A stretch of DNA of 64,000 bases from JALYGJ01 sp963781705 (GCA_963781705.1 CAWAGP010000001.1:124001-188000), one strand, 5' to 3'. Shown: positions 1 to 9,112, counted from the first letter of the stretch. Program-made: numbers and translations. Notes: generated from the sequence alone by a model not told the origin.

Positions 1-502
1 TCGCGTCGAGCCCGATCGGATAGCGGCTGATATAGAAGTCGTGGTTGGCGCGCTGGTTGATCTTGAAACCGGCGCGTACAGCGGCGTTGAACATCGCCGT
101 CGCGGCTGAGCACAAGCCGCCGCCGATGATGCCGTCGGGCACGATCTTGCCGCCCACGATCGCCCCGCCAGACGAGTAGCCGTTGGCCACCGTATAGGGC
201 GCGGTCAGCTTGGCGAAATTGAACTGCTGGCCGGGTTGTATGACGGTGCCGTTGATCAACTGCGCGGGGCGGCGGATGTTCTTGCCCCTCGCGTTCAGGC
301 TGCTGGGACTGAAGTGGACCGTCCAGCTGCCGAGCAGCACCTGGCCGTTACTGCGGTGCACGCGAGCCATTCCGACCGCAGGCGCAAAGGCCAGCATGAC
401 CACTGCCGCCACGAGCGCCAGCGCCACGGGCAGCGCGGAACGCGCAAGCAGTCTTTCACGTGCCGCCGCCGTGCTCTTGGGCGCGAGCGTCAGGCCGTCC
501 AC
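1..502 (-). CDS. VanW family protein, N-terminal part (cut by window edge)
   Basis: Translated from a GTG at 502 this gives about 167 residues before the left edge. Residues 22-45 form a hydrophobic membrane segment, so the protein is probably anchored with the rest outside. The VanW signature is visible: an R-P-A-Q-L-I-N-G segment, then GGGLCSAATAMFNAAVRAG, then an R-x-N-H-D-F-Y motif and YPIGLDA at the edge. VanW-domain proteins occur in cell-envelope and vancomycin-resistance loci, but the biochemical role is unknown. A GGGAGG lies about 7 nt before the GTG, and the start overlaps the lipA tail by 13 nt, so it is probably last in the lipA transcript. The C-terminus is outside the window. 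Confidence 0.78.
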   Translation of the reverse strand, partial: MDGLTLAPKSTAAARERLLARSALPVALALVAAVVMLAFAPAVGMARVHRSNGQVLLGSWTVHFSPSSLNARGKNIRRPAQLINGTVIQPGQQFNFAKLTAPYTVANGYSSGGAIVGGKIVPDGIIGGGLCSAATAMFNAAVRAGFKINQRANHDFYISRYPIGLDA

Positions 503-1470
503 CGATACTTTCCCTCCCGTGGAACCTGGTCACGTGCATGGTAACTGGAGCGAACAAGCGGTCCTGACTCCACGTGGCGGAATCCCAACGCCAGCGCCTC
601 AACCTTCATGGCCGCGAACTCATCGGGGTGGTAGTAGCGCTCCACGGGCAGGTGCTTCTCCGATGGACGCAGGTACTGGCCGATGGTCAGAACGTCGCAG
701 TCGACCGCGCGCAGATCGCGGAATGCCTGACTCAACTCCTCGCGCGTTTCGCCCAGGCCGACCATCACGCTCGACTTGGTATTCACCAGGTGGCCGAACT
801 CGTTGGCCATCTGCTTGGCATCGCGCAGCACGCCCAGCGAACGATCGTAGCGGGCACGCTTACGTACGGGCTTCTGCAGCCGCTCAATGGTCTCGATGTT
901 GTGGTTGAGGATGTCCGGCCCCGCCTCCATCACGGTGCGCAACGGCTCCGCCCGGCCGTTGAAGTCGGGGATCAGCACCTCGACACCCATGCCCGGACAT
1001 TCGCGCCGCAGGGCGCGGATGGTCTCGGCGAAGATGTGCGCACCGCCGTCGGGCAGGTCGTCGCGCGCCACGCTGGTGACGACCACGTGCTCGAGTTGCA
1101 TTTGGGCGATCGCCTCGGCCACACGGCGTGGCTCGTCCTCGTCGTTCCAGCTTGGCCGGCCGGTCTTGACCGCGCAGAAGCCACAGGCGCGGGTGCACAC
1201 GTCGCCGAGGATCATGATCGTCGCGGTGCGCTGCTCCCAGCACTCCCCGATGTTGGGGCAGTGGGCTTCCTCGCAGACCGTATTGAGCGTGAGGCCGCGC
1301 ATGATCTTCTTGAGTTCGTGGTAGTTCTCACCGCTCGGCAGACGCGCCTTGATCCATTCCGGATGACGTCGACTATCGAGGCCGGCGCCGCCCATGGCGA
1401 TGGTCGGCGGGGCGTGCGCCCCATGCTCGGCCGCCCCCGGCGGCTGGAACATCGGCAACTCGCGGCCCAT
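490..1470 (-). CDS. lipA: Lipoyl synthase LipA
   Basis: Radical-SAM enzyme that inserts two sulfurs into protein-bound octanoyl groups to make lipoate. It has 326 residues, normal for the family. The auxiliary cluster cysteines are C66, C71 and C77 (CEEAHCPNIGEC) and the radical-SAM CxxxCxxC is C92, C96 and C99 (CTRACGFC). The conserved RSSYHA near residue 307 supplies the serine ligand of the auxiliary cluster. The gene starts 22 bp after the E2 gene on the same strand, which fits, because E2 carries a lipoyl lysine. No lipB or lplA is in the window, so the octanoyl donor enzyme must be elsewhere. Confidence 0.97.
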   Translation of the reverse strand: MGRELPMFQPPGAAEHGAHAPPTIAMGGAGLDSRRHPEWIKARLPSGENYHELKKIMRGLTLNTVCEEAHCPNIGECWEQRTATIMILGDVCTRACGFCAVKTGRPSWNDEDEPRRVAEAIAQMQLEHVVVTSVARDDLPDGGAHIFAETIRALRRECPGMGVEVLIPDFNGRAEPLRTVMEAGPDILNHNIETIERLQKPVRKRARYDRSLGVLRDAKQMANEFGHLVNTKSSVMVGLGETREELSQAFRDLRAVDCDVLTIGQYLRPSEKHLPVERYYHPDEFAAMKVEALALGFRHVESGPLVRSSYHARDQVPREGKYRWTA

Positions 1471-1492
1471 CAGGCGACACCCATCTGCGCGG

Positions 1493-2929
1493 CTACCAGA
1501 TCGCCGTGGTCGAGTCGACCGCTTCGAGCCAGCGCTTGACGTCTGCGACGAAACGACCGGCCTGCGCGCCGTCGGTGGCGCGGTGGTCGAAGCCCAGGCA
1601 CATGTTCATCATCGGCCGCACGCCGATCAGGTCGCCGTTCGGCGTCTCGACGACGACCGGCCGCTTGACGATCATCTCCATGGTCAGGATGCCCACCTGC
1701 GGCGCGTTGATGATCGGCGCAGTGATGACCGAGCCGGTCCAGCCGGTGTTATCGAGCGTGAACGTGCCGCCCTGGATGTCGTCGAGCGTCAGTTTGCCGG
1801 CGCGAGCCTTGTCGGCCAAATCGCGGACCTGGCGGTTGAGGCCATGGATGCTGAGCCGATCGGCGTTCTTGACAACGGGCACGACCAGGCCGTCGGCGAC
1901 GGCGACAGCCACGCCGAGGTTGATGTCGCGCCTGAGCCAGTGGCCCTCGTCGGTGTAGTGCGCGTTGAAGTCGGCGTGCCGCCTGAGCGCCTCGATGGTG
2001 GCCTTGGCCACGAATGCGTCATACGTCAGGCTGATGCCTTCGCGCTCCTGGTAGCGCCGCTTGTTGGCTTCGCGCACGGCCACGACGCCAGACATGTCGA
2101 CCTCGATCACGGTGTAGGCCACCGGCACCTGGAGTGCGCGCGTCATCTGCGCCGCGATCGAGCGGCGCATCGGCGATGCCTGCTTGAGCACGTCGCCCTG
2201 CGCTACCGGCGACGGAGCCGGAGGCACCGGCGACGGAGCCGGAGGCACCGGCGCGGCTGCCGCCGCTTTGGGAGTTGGCGCCGGCGCCGCAGCCGCAGCC
2301 CCGCCCGATTCCACGAACTTCAGTACGTCCTCGCGGGTGACGCGACCGCCGTGGCCGGTGCCGGCGACGAGTGCCAGGTCGACCGCGTGCTCGCGCGCGA
2401 GGCGGCGCACGGCCGGGGTCGTCGGTCCCGCGTACGCATCCGGCGCGCTGGCGCCGTTGCCGCCCGTCTTGGCCGGCGCGGCGACTGCCGTTGCCGCAGG
2501 GGCGGCCGCAGCGACCGCCGGCTGGGCTGTTGGCTGTTCTAAGGTCCGCTCCGGCCGTTCGTCCGAACCACCGGGTCCGGTACCGGCGCCATAAGGGCCT
2601 TTTGGCTCGGCCGCCGGCGCGGGTGCCTCTACGACCGCTTCAGCGGGAGGAGCCGCCTGCACGGTAGGCGCGGCATCGGTCGCCTCGGCGTCCGCGACAC
2701 CGTCGATGATCGCGATGTCGGTGTTGTTAGGAACCGTCTCGCCTTCCTGGACCAGGATCTGGGTCAGCGTGCCCGCGAACGGCGACGGCACCTCGGCGTT
2801 GACCTTGTCGGTGATGACCTCGACGATCGCCTCGTACTTGTCGACGTGATCGCCAGGCTTCTTCAGCCACTTGCCGATCGTGCCCTCGGCGACGCTCTCG
2901 CCGAGTTGCGGCATCTGCACCTTGGGCAT
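1493..2929 (-). CDS. bkdB: Dihydrolipoamide acyltransferase E2 of a 2-oxoacid dehydrogenase complex
   Basis: Core acyltransferase passing the acyl group from lipoyl-lysine to CoA. It has 478 residues. An N-terminal lipoyl domain (1-77) has the lipoyl-lysine K42 in EVITDKVNAEV. A Pro/Ala-rich linker leads to a peripheral subunit-binding domain (about 168-212, TPAVRRLAREH and GHGGRVTREDVLKF). A second linker leads to the catalytic domain from about residue 255, ending with the active-site HRATDG (H449, D453); the usual form is HRxxDG. An AGGAG precedes the ATG by about 10 nt. The E1-alpha sequence favours branched-chain oxoacids as substrate, but pyruvate cannot be excluded. It is separated from the E1/E3 genes by an opposite-strand gene and is followed by lipA. 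Confidence 0.95.
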   Translation of the reverse strand: MPKVQMPQLGESVAEGTIGKWLKKPGDHVDKYEAIVEVITDKVNAEVPSPFAGTLTQILVQEGETVPNNTDIAIIDGVADAEATDAAPTVQAAPPAEAVVEAPAPAAEPKGPYGAGTGPGGSDERPERTLEQPTAQPAVAAAAPAATAVAAPAKTGGNGASAPDAYAGPTTPAVRRLAREHAVDLALVAGTGHGGRVTREDVLKFVESGGAAAAAPAPTPKAAAAAPVPPAPSPVPPAPSPVAQGDVLKQASPMRRSIAAQMTRALQVPVAYTVIEVDMSGVVAVREANKRRYQEREGISLTYDAFVAKATIEALRRHADFNAHYTDEGHWLRRDINLGVAVAVADGLVVPVVKNADRLSIHGLNRQVRDLADKARAGKLTLDDIQGGTFTLDNTGWTGSVITAPIINAPQVGILTMEMIVKRPVVVETPNGDLIGVRPMMNMCLGFDHRATDGAQAGRFVADVKRWLEAVDSTTAIW

Positions 2930-3387
2930 GTACGGCTATCTCCTGGTTCGTGGGTCGCGGGTTGCACCGGCTGTAAGTCGAGACTAGTTTCGCCGATCCT
3001 GCAACCGGCCGTCGAATACGTATCGCTCAGGAGCAGCCGGTCATCGCTCGATCTGGCGCCCTTCGTTCGCCGACTCTCCACCTGGCCGTGGGATACGTCC
3101 ACCCTAACGGCGGCGCTGTCGACCTTAGCGCTGCCTATCGTCCTGTTCCTGGTAACCCGCGCGCTGGAGCGATTCGGGGTCTAGGGCGCTGGCGGCGGCC
3201 CCTCGCCCGGATCGACCCCGGCGCTGGTGGGATCATGCATGCACAGCGTCCAGTCCATGTTGACGTCGATATGAACTGGGGCTCGCGACCTTACCCCTGA
3301 TGCTGGCCGCTCGCGTCTCACTGGCGGAAACGGAGGAGTAAGCGCAGGTTAAGCGTCCGGTGGACGACCGCAGCCAGCATTGGCCGC
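2930..3387. other. Intergenic region between divergent E2 gene and HTH/nuclease-like gene
   Basis: A 458-bp stretch without a convincing gene. It must hold the promoter of the E2-lipA transcript and of the divergent gene at 3388. A short open tail near 3090-3184 encodes a hydrophobic peptide but uses rare codons and has no start signal. A GGAGGAG at 3332-3338 looks like a ribosome binding site, yet it has no in-frame start at normal distance. GC content and codon structure drop compared with the flanks. Confidence 0.5.
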
Positions 3388-4119
3388 GTGGACGAGCAAC
3401 GCATCGGTCGGACGCTGCGAGCGTTGCGACACCGTCTTGGCTGGCGTCAGGTTGATGTGGCCGTCGCTGCCGCCCTCACGCAGGACGATGTTTCGCGCGG
3501 AGAGCGCGGGCGATTGCGAGATGTGAGCAAGCTGCGCGGACAAGCCGCGGCGCTGGACGCGGAGGTGTTCATGTCCATCCGCTGGCGCGGCGGCGAGATC
3601 GACCGTCTGCTCGACGAAGGCCACGCTTCGATCGTCGGGTGGGTGGTCACGACGCTGACTGGGCTCGGCTGGCAGGTCTTTCCTGAAGTCTCCTTTTCCG
3701 TTCGCGGCGAACGCGGATCGATCGATGTTCTCGCATGGCATGTGGAGACACGGACGTTGCTCGTGGTCGAAGTCAAGACGGAGCTGACGTCCGTCGAGGA
3801 AACCCTGCGCAAACACGATGCCAAGCAGCGACTCGCGCCGATCGTTGTCCGTGACCGGTTCGGCTGGCCGTCTCCGTCCGCGGTGTGCAGAGCCCTCGTT
3901 CTGCCCGAATCGTCTACGTCACGCCGAAAGATCGAGCGGCATGCGGCTGTGCTGGGTCAGACCTACCGGCTGCGCGGCGCAGCAGCAAGATCTTGGCTGC
4001 TGAACCCCGAAGGCGCGGCATCGCTGCTACTGCTGGCGCCGCTGACGCGCATGGCGCGTGGTAGGCGCACTTCTGTCAGCCGTCGACGTATCCGCAGGGC
4101 ATCCGCCACACTCGACTGA
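3388..4119 (+). CDS. Helix-turn-helix protein with PD-(D/E)XK nuclease-like domain
   Basis: Predicted 243 residues from a GTG at 3388; the start is uncertain because no Shine-Dalgarno sits before it. Residues 1-60 resemble an Xre-type helix-turn-helix (RIGRTLRALRHRLGWRQVDVA, then LTQDDVSRGERG). Residues 75-150 have the core of a restriction-endonuclease fold: E100, then SIDVLAW with D113, then LLVVEVK with E128 and K130, which is the D-(x)n-E-x-K arrangement. The function is unknown; a DNA-binding regulator, a nuclease or a transposon-derived remnant are all possible. It sits alone on the plus strand inside the oxoacid dehydrogenase cluster and is convergent with the acetyltransferase gene downstream. 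The C-terminus is Arg-rich. Confidence 0.75.
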   Translation: MDEQRIGRTLRALRHRLGWRQVDVAVAAALTQDDVSRGERGRLRDVSKLRGQAAALDAEVFMSIRWRGGEIDRLLDEGHASIVGWVVTTLTGLGWQVFPEVSFSVRGERGSIDVLAWHVETRTLLVVEVKTELTSVEETLRKHDAKQRLAPIVVRDRFGWPSPSAVCRALVLPESSTSRRKIERHAAVLGQTYRLRGAAARSWLLNPEGAASLLLLAPLTRMARGRRTSVSRRRIRRASATLD

Positions 4120-4274
4120 CGACTTTGCATCTGGCATCCGGTCACCGGCTACGCACGCTGTGCTTAAGCGACGGCCAGCCCCGCCTAAGACGCGCCATGT
4201 GCGTAGGCGGCCAGGAAATCGACCGAGTGCTGACTTACTACGCACTTGGAGCGCGGCAGACGAGAAGCCGACGG

Positions 4275-4739
4275 CTAGAGGCGCTCCTCCATCTGCACGC
4301 TCGTCTCGATGTAACCGAGGCGCAGGTACAGCCGCCGCGCCCCGTCGTTGGCGCCGAACACGTGCAGGCCTATCGACTCGACGCCGTTAGCACGCGCCCA
4401 CTCATCGAGTGCCGTCAGCGCGGCCGTGCCCAGACCCTCGCCGCGCCGGCCCGGGTCTATCTCGATGTCATAGATGAACGCGTGCCCGGGCCGGCCGGCA
4501 TCAGTCGCCAGCCACAGGACGCCCGCACCGGCGCCCGAATCGTCGGTGATCGTCCAGATCTGGTGCCCTGGCGTCGAGCGACCTTCTGGCAAGAGCGAGT
4601 GGGTCTGCTGTGCGGCGCGATCGAGCGCCTCCGCCTGCGTCCAGCGGCCGGCGCGGACGTTGTCCGCGGCATACTCGGGGATGAGCCGCGCCAGCCAGCC
4701 CTGGTAGGCGGCCTCAGTTATGGGAACGAGCCGTGCCAT
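4275..4739 (-). CDS. GNAT family N-acetyltransferase
   Basis: A 154-residue GNAT protein. The acetyl-CoA pyrophosphate loop is visible as RRGEGLG (about residues 98-104), followed by an alpha helix and a final strand with GANDGARRLYLRLGY, typical of motif B. It is 23 bp downstream of the E1-beta gene on the same strand, so it is probably the last gene of the E3-E1-alpha-E1-beta transcript. The substrate is unknown. A role in acetylating small molecules or proteins tied to acyl-CoA supply is only inference from position. Confidence 0.88.
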   Translation of the reverse strand: MARLVPITEAAYQGWLARLIPEYAADNVRAGRWTQAEALDRAAQQTHSLLPEGRSTPGHQIWTITDDSGAGAGVLWLATDAGRPGHAFIYDIEIDPGRRGEGLGTAALTALDEWARANGVESIGLHVFGANDGARRLYLRLGYIETSVQMEERL

Positions 4740-4762
4740 GGCCGACGTGCGCGGGCCGGAAG

Positions 4763-5746
4763 CTAGTACGCGGCGAGGCGGCGCACGGCGGCGACGATGC
4801 GCTCCGGGTTGGGCATGTACCAGTCCTCTAGGACGTGGTTGTACGGCACGCCGGGCACGTCCGGCCCGCTGACCCGAACGATCGGCCCGTCGAGGTGGTC
4901 AAAGGCCTCCTCGGACAGCATCGCGGCGATCTCCGCGCCGTAACCACCGAAGCGGTTGTCCTCGTACACGATGACCGCCTTGCCGGTCTTGCGGACGGAC
5001 GTCAGGATCGTCTCGCCGTCGAGTGGTCGCAGCGTACGCAGGTCGATCACCTCGGCCGACACGCCCTCGCCTTCGAGCAGCTCGGCTGCCTCGAGCGCGT
5101 AGTGCGCCATCAACCCGTAGGCGATGACGGTCACGTCGGATCCTGCGCGGGTCACCTTGGCGGAGCCGAGCGGCACCGTGTAGTCGGTGTCGGGCACGTC
5201 GCCGCGCACGGAGCGGTACATCTTCTTGTGCTCGAAGAAGAGCACCGGATCGTCGTCGCGGATGGCCGAGCGGAGCAGCCCACGCGCGTCGTACGGCGTC
5301 GATGGGATGACCACCTTCAGGCCCGGAATGTGGGCGAAGAACGCCTCGACCGACTGGCTGTGATACAGCGCACCATGGACGCCGCCGCCGTACGGGGCGC
5401 GCAGTGTCATCGGGCAGGTGAAAGCGTCGTTGGAGCGATAGCGCATGCGCGCCGCTTCGGACAGGATCTGGTTGAAGGCGGGAAAGATGAAGTCGGCGAA
5501 CTGGATTTCCGGGACCGGCCGCAGTCCGTTCACCGCCGCGCCGATCGACACGCCCACGATCATCGACTCGCTCAGCGGCGTGTCGAGCACGCGGTCGCCG
5601 CCGAACTCGTCGTACAGGCCGTCGGTGGCCAGGAAGACGCCGCCCTTCTTGCCCACGTCTTCGCCCAGGATGACGATCGACTCGTCGCGGCGCATCTCGC
5701 CGGCGAGCGTGTCGCGCACCGACTCGATGAAGGTCATCACCGCCAC
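4763..5746 (-). CDS. bkdA2: 2-oxoacid dehydrogenase E1 component, beta subunit
   Basis: Beta half of the thiamine-diphosphate-dependent E1 heterotetramer. It has 327 residues, standard for the family. Typical segments are ILGEDVGKKGGVFLATDGL near the start, DTPLSESMIVGVSIGAA, and RAPYGGGVHGALYHSQS. The start is a GTG at 5746, 3 nt after the E1-alpha stop, with GGAGGG 7 nt upstream inside the E1-alpha end, so translation is probably coupled. The alternative ATG at 5737 would remove three residues. It works with E1-alpha (5750-6901), E2 (1493-2929) and E3 (6913-8346). Confidence 0.95.
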   Translation of the reverse strand: MAVMTFIESVRDTLAGEMRRDESIVILGEDVGKKGGVFLATDGLYDEFGGDRVLDTPLSESMIVGVSIGAAVNGLRPVPEIQFADFIFPAFNQILSEAARMRYRSNDAFTCPMTLRAPYGGGVHGALYHSQSVEAFFAHIPGLKVVIPSTPYDARGLLRSAIRDDDPVLFFEHKKMYRSVRGDVPDTDYTVPLGSAKVTRAGSDVTVIAYGLMAHYALEAAELLEGEGVSAEVIDLRTLRPLDGETILTSVRKTGKAVIVYEDNRFGGYGAEIAAMLSEEAFDHLDGPIVRVSGPDVPGVPYNHVLEDWYMPNPERIVAAVRRLAAY

Positions 5747-5749
5747 GGC

Positions 5750-6901
5750 TCAGCCCTCCCCCGACGCATCGTCGCGCAGCACGCCCCACGGGCCGCCATC
5801 GCCCATGTAGCGCGCCCCGGTCCACAGCGGATCGTCCATACGCGCCGGCGGCGCGTCGCCGTAGACATGGCGCTGGGCGGTGGCCGGATCGGGATCGGCC
5901 TGCGCTTCGGCCCAATCGGTGGCATCCTCGACGACCTTGCGCGCCTCAGTGATGATCTGCGCGTCAGCCTCGTCGTCCAGCAGTCCGGCAGCGACGAGCT
6001 GCTCGTGGAAGAGCGGCAATGGATCGCGGCCCTTCTGCGCGTCGAGCTCCTCCGCGCTGCGGTACTTGCTCTGCTGATCGTCCGAGGAGTGCGCGGTCAG
6101 GCGCGAGACCTTGGCCTCGATCAGGCTCGGACCGTCGCCGGCGCGCGCGCGCTCGACCGCTTCACGCCCGGCGCGGTAACAGGCGAGCACGTCCGCGCCG
6201 TCGACCACCACACCGGGCATGCCGTAGCCGGCCCCGCGCATGGCGATGTCGGGCACGGCCGACTGCAGCGACATGGGCACGCTGATGGCGTAGCCGTTGT
6301 TCTCGACGACGTAGACCACGGGTAGTTTGTGGATGCCGGCGAAGTTGAGACCCTCGTGGAAATCCCCCTGGTTAGACGAGCCCTCACCGATGTAGGTCAT
6401 CGCCACCTGCCCGGTCTTGCGCAGCTTGGCTGCCCAGGCGATGCCGGTCGCGTGCAGCAACTGCGTCGCCACCGGCGACGAAACGGACAGGATGTTGCGC
6501 TCGACGATGCCGTAGTGGCCGGGCATCTGGCGCCCACCCGACGATGGATCCACGCCACGCGCGAATTGGGCGAGCATGATCTCGCGCGAGCTCATGCCGA
6601 AGGTCAGCAGCGACGTCACCGAGCGGTAGTACGGGACCATCCAGTCGTGGCCTTTCTGGAGCGGATAGGTCAGCCCAACCTGCGCGCCTTCGTGGCCCTG
6701 GCCGCTGATGACGAAGGGGATCTTGCCCGCCCGGTTGAGCACCCACATGCGCTCGTCGACCGCCCGCGCCACGACCATCAGCCGATACATCTCGAGCAGG
6801 TCGTCGCGCGACAGGCCCAGGTCGGCGCCGAGCTCCTTGGACGCCTTGGCCCGTCCGTTGGCTGATGCCTTGCCCGTCTTGACCGGTGATCGCGTCGCCA
6901 T
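5750..6901 (-). CDS. bkdA1: 2-oxoacid dehydrogenase E1 component, alpha subunit (branched-chain type)
   Basis: Alpha half of E1, which binds thiamine diphosphate and decarboxylates the oxoacid. It has 383 residues. The TPP motif runs from GEGSSNQGDFHEGLNFAG to VVENNGYAISVP. The GRQMPGHYG segment, the HSSDDQQSKYR phosphorylation-loop region and RAGDGPSLIEA match branched-chain E1-alpha better than pyruvate E1-alpha. The first 30 residues are basic and Ala-rich and look disordered. It begins 11 bp after the E3 stop and ends 3 bp before E1-beta, so E3-E1-alpha-E1-beta is one operon. Confidence 0.95.
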   Translation of the reverse strand: MATRSPVKTGKASANGRAKASKELGADLGLSRDDLLEMYRLMVVARAVDERMWVLNRAGKIPFVISGQGHEGAQVGLTYPLQKGHDWMVPYYRSVTSLLTFGMSSREIMLAQFARGVDPSSGGRQMPGHYGIVERNILSVSSPVATQLLHATGIAWAAKLRKTGQVAMTYIGEGSSNQGDFHEGLNFAGIHKLPVVYVVENNGYAISVPMSLQSAVPDIAMRGAGYGMPGVVVDGADVLACYRAGREAVERARAGDGPSLIEAKVSRLTAHSSDDQQSKYRSAEELDAQKGRDPLPLFHEQLVAAGLLDDEADAQIITEARKVVEDATDWAEAQADPDPATAQRHVYGDAPPARMDDPLWTGARYMGDGGPWGVLRDDASGEG

Positions 6902-6912
6902 CGTCCTCCCCG

Positions 6913-8346
6913 TTAGAAGTTGATCGACTTGCCGTCCACGGCCAGCGCAGCTTCGCCGAGCGCCTCGGACAGTGTCGGATGTGGGTGCACCGCCGCCCCG
7001 ACCTCCCAGGCGGTCGCATCGAGCAGCATCGCTACGCTCGCCTCACTGATCAGGTCGGTCACGTGGCCACCGATCATGTGCACGCCCAGCAGCTCGTCCG
7101 TCCCGGCGTGGGCGATGACCTTGACGAAGCCTTCTGACTCACCGTTGATGAGCGCCTTGCCCGACGCCTGGAACGGAAACCGGCCGACCTTGACCGGGAG
7201 ACCGTCGCGCTCGCACTCCTCCTGCGATCGGCCGATCGAGGCAATCTGCGGCCGCGAGTAGGTCGCGCGCGGCATCTTGAGGTAATCGACCGGTTCGGCC
7301 TCGGCGCCGGCGATCGCGTGGACGGCGGCAATGCCCTCGTGTGCCGCAACATGCGCCAGCAGCAGTCCGCCGATCACGTCGCCGATGGCGTACAGGTGCG
7401 GCTCGCCGGTGCGCATGCGGCCATCAACTTGGACGAAACCGCGGTCGACCTTGGCCCGCGTCGTCTCGAGGCCCACGTTATCCGAGTTGGGCGCACGGCC
7501 GGTAGCGACGAGCATCTGCTCCGCGCGCAGCTCCTTGGGCCCCTCCCCTTCCGGGCCGACGCTCAGGCACACGCCTTTCTCGTCAACGGTCACCGAGCTC
7601 GTGTCGAAGCGCGCCTTGGTCATGACCTTGATGCCACGCCGCCGGAACGAGCGGTCGAGCTCCTTCGAGATGTCGGCATCCTCGAGCGGGGTGACGCGCG
7701 GCAGGTACTCGAGCAGCGTCACCTCGACGCCGGCGTCGTGGTAGAAGCTGGCGAACTCGACGCCCACCGCACCGGCGCCGACGACGATCATGCTCGCCGG
7801 CAGGCGGTCGTTATGCGTCGCGTCGTCGCTGGTGATGATCGTCTTACCGTCGGGCACCAGGCCGGGCAGGCTCTTGACGCGCGAGCCGCTGGCCAGGATC
7901 ACGTCGGTCGCGTCGAGCACGCGCTCGCCGTCGGGTTTGCCCTCATCGTTGCGCATCTCGACGCGGACATTCTTGCCGCCCTGCAGCGTGCCGCGGCCGT
8001 GGATGTGCTCCACCTTGTTCTTCTTGACCAGCGCATCAAGGCCCTTGGCCAGCCGATCGACGATCTGCTGGCGGCGCTTGGCGACTACGGCGTAGTCGAA
8101 GCGAGCGCCGTCCACCGGCACGCCGAAGTCAGCGCCGTGCTGGATGCGCTCATACAGCTCGGCCGACTCGAGCATCGCCTTGGTCGGGATGCAGCCCCAG
8201 TGCAGGCACGTGCCGCCGAGCTTGGGTTGGTCGTCGACCAACGCGACCTTGAGTCCCAGCTGGCCGGCACGGAAGGCGGCCGAGTAACCGCCGGTGCCGC
8301 CACCGATGATGATCAGATCGAAGCTGTTCGACGAGCCGACGGCCAC
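6913..8346 (-). CDS. lpdA: Dihydrolipoyl dehydrogenase (E3)
   Basis: FAD-dependent enzyme that reoxidises dihydrolipoamide and reduces NAD+. It has 477 residues. It shows the FAD-binding GGGTGGYSAAFRAGQLG, the redox disulfide GGTCLHWGCIPTK (CxxxxC), the NAD-binding GAGAVGVEFASFYHDAG, the second FAD motif YAIGD, and the C-terminal catalytic HPHPTLSE. Translation starts at a GTG (8346). It is first in the E3-E1-alpha-E1-beta-acetyltransferase operon and divergent from plsY, with a 136-bp spacer for both promoters. Confidence 0.96.
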   Translation of the reverse strand: MAVGSSNSFDLIIIGGGTGGYSAAFRAGQLGLKVALVDDQPKLGGTCLHWGCIPTKAMLESAELYERIQHGADFGVPVDGARFDYAVVAKRRQQIVDRLAKGLDALVKKNKVEHIHGRGTLQGGKNVRVEMRNDEGKPDGERVLDATDVILASGSRVKSLPGLVPDGKTIITSDDATHNDRLPASMIVVGAGAVGVEFASFYHDAGVEVTLLEYLPRVTPLEDADISKELDRSFRRRGIKVMTKARFDTSSVTVDEKGVCLSVGPEGEGPKELRAEQMLVATGRAPNSDNVGLETTRAKVDRGFVQVDGRMRTGEPHLYAIGDVIGGLLLAHVAAHEGIAAVHAIAGAEAEPVDYLKMPRATYSRPQIASIGRSQEECERDGLPVKVGRFPFQASGKALINGESEGFVKVIAHAGTDELLGVHMIGGHVTDLISEASVAMLLDATAWEVGAAVHPHPTLSEALGEAALAVDGKSINF

Positions 8347-8482
8347 GGACGGTCAGGCTGCGGCGGGAGTCGTGCTCGTCCGGGCATGGGCGGGCGGACG
8401 GCCGATTCGTGGGGCTGGGGTCATGTCGGCCGATGGTACGCGGGCCCCCAGAAGGGCGCAAGGAAGGTCGATACTCAGCGCC

Positions 8483-9112
8483 GTGCCTGTGGATGTCCTG
8501 CTCTCGGTCGCGCTGATCGCCCTCGCTTACCTGTGCGGCTCGTTGCCGATTGGGGTCATCGTCGCGCGCGCCACCGGCGCGCGCGACCCGCGCAGCGTGG
8601 GCAGCGGCCGAACGGGCGGCACGAACGCGCTGCGGGCCATGGGCGCGCGCCGCGCGCTGCTGGTCGGCTTGCTCGACATCGGCAAGGGTGCGCTCCCGGT
8701 GCTGGTGGCCATCCTGCTCGACGTGCCACGACCAACCGTCGCGCTGGTCGGCGTGGCCGCCGTGCTGGGCGCGTGGGCGTCGATCTTCCTGCACTTCCAC
8801 GGCGGACGCGGCGTGGCCACCGGCATCGGCGCACTGCTGGTCATCCAACCGCTGGCGGTGGTGATTGCCGCGCCGGTGTTCTTCGGCGTCATCGGCTGGA
8901 GTCGCCTAGTGTCGCTCGGCTCGCTGCTCGGCACGCTCGCCGCGGTCGTCCTCCTGGCCGTCTTCATCTGGGCCGGCTGGAACCCGCTGCCGGATCTGCT
9001 CTTTGGCGTGTGCGCCGGAGCGCTGGTGTGGATCGCGCATCGCGACAACATTGGCCGGCTGCTGCGCGGCGAGGAGCGCCGCTTCGACTTTTTCACTCGC
9101 AGCGAGGCCTGA
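8483..9112 (+). CDS. plsY: Acyl-phosphate:glycerol-3-phosphate acyltransferase PlsY
   Basis: Integral membrane enzyme that starts phospholipid synthesis by acylating glycerol-3-phosphate from acyl-phosphate. It is 209 residues from the GTG at 8483; a longer open frame upstream is not membrane-like and I reject it. The three loop motifs are present: GSLPIGVIVAR with GSGRTGGTNALR (usually GSGNxGATN), DIGKG, and FHGGRGVATG (usually FKGGKGVATG). Five or so hydrophobic segments are evident. AGGAAGG precedes the start by about 15 nt, so a second GTG at 8489 is possible. The substitutions in two motifs are unusual but keep the glycine and basic pattern. Confidence 0.9.
   Translation: MPVDVLLSVALIALAYLCGSLPIGVIVARATGARDPRSVGSGRTGGTNALRAMGARRALLVGLLDIGKGALPVLVAILLDVPRPTVALVGVAAVLGAWASIFLHFHGGRGVATGIGALLVIQPLAVVIAAPVFFGVIGWSRLVSLGSLLGTLAAVVLLAVFIWAGWNPLPDLLFGVCAGALVWIAHRDNIGRLLRGEERRFDFFTRSEA

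Noticed and set aside
2846..3184. Short plus-strand frame with a hydrophobic tail
   Set aside because: It begins inside the E2 gene, has no ribosome site, uses rare codons, and only the last 28 residues look membrane-like.
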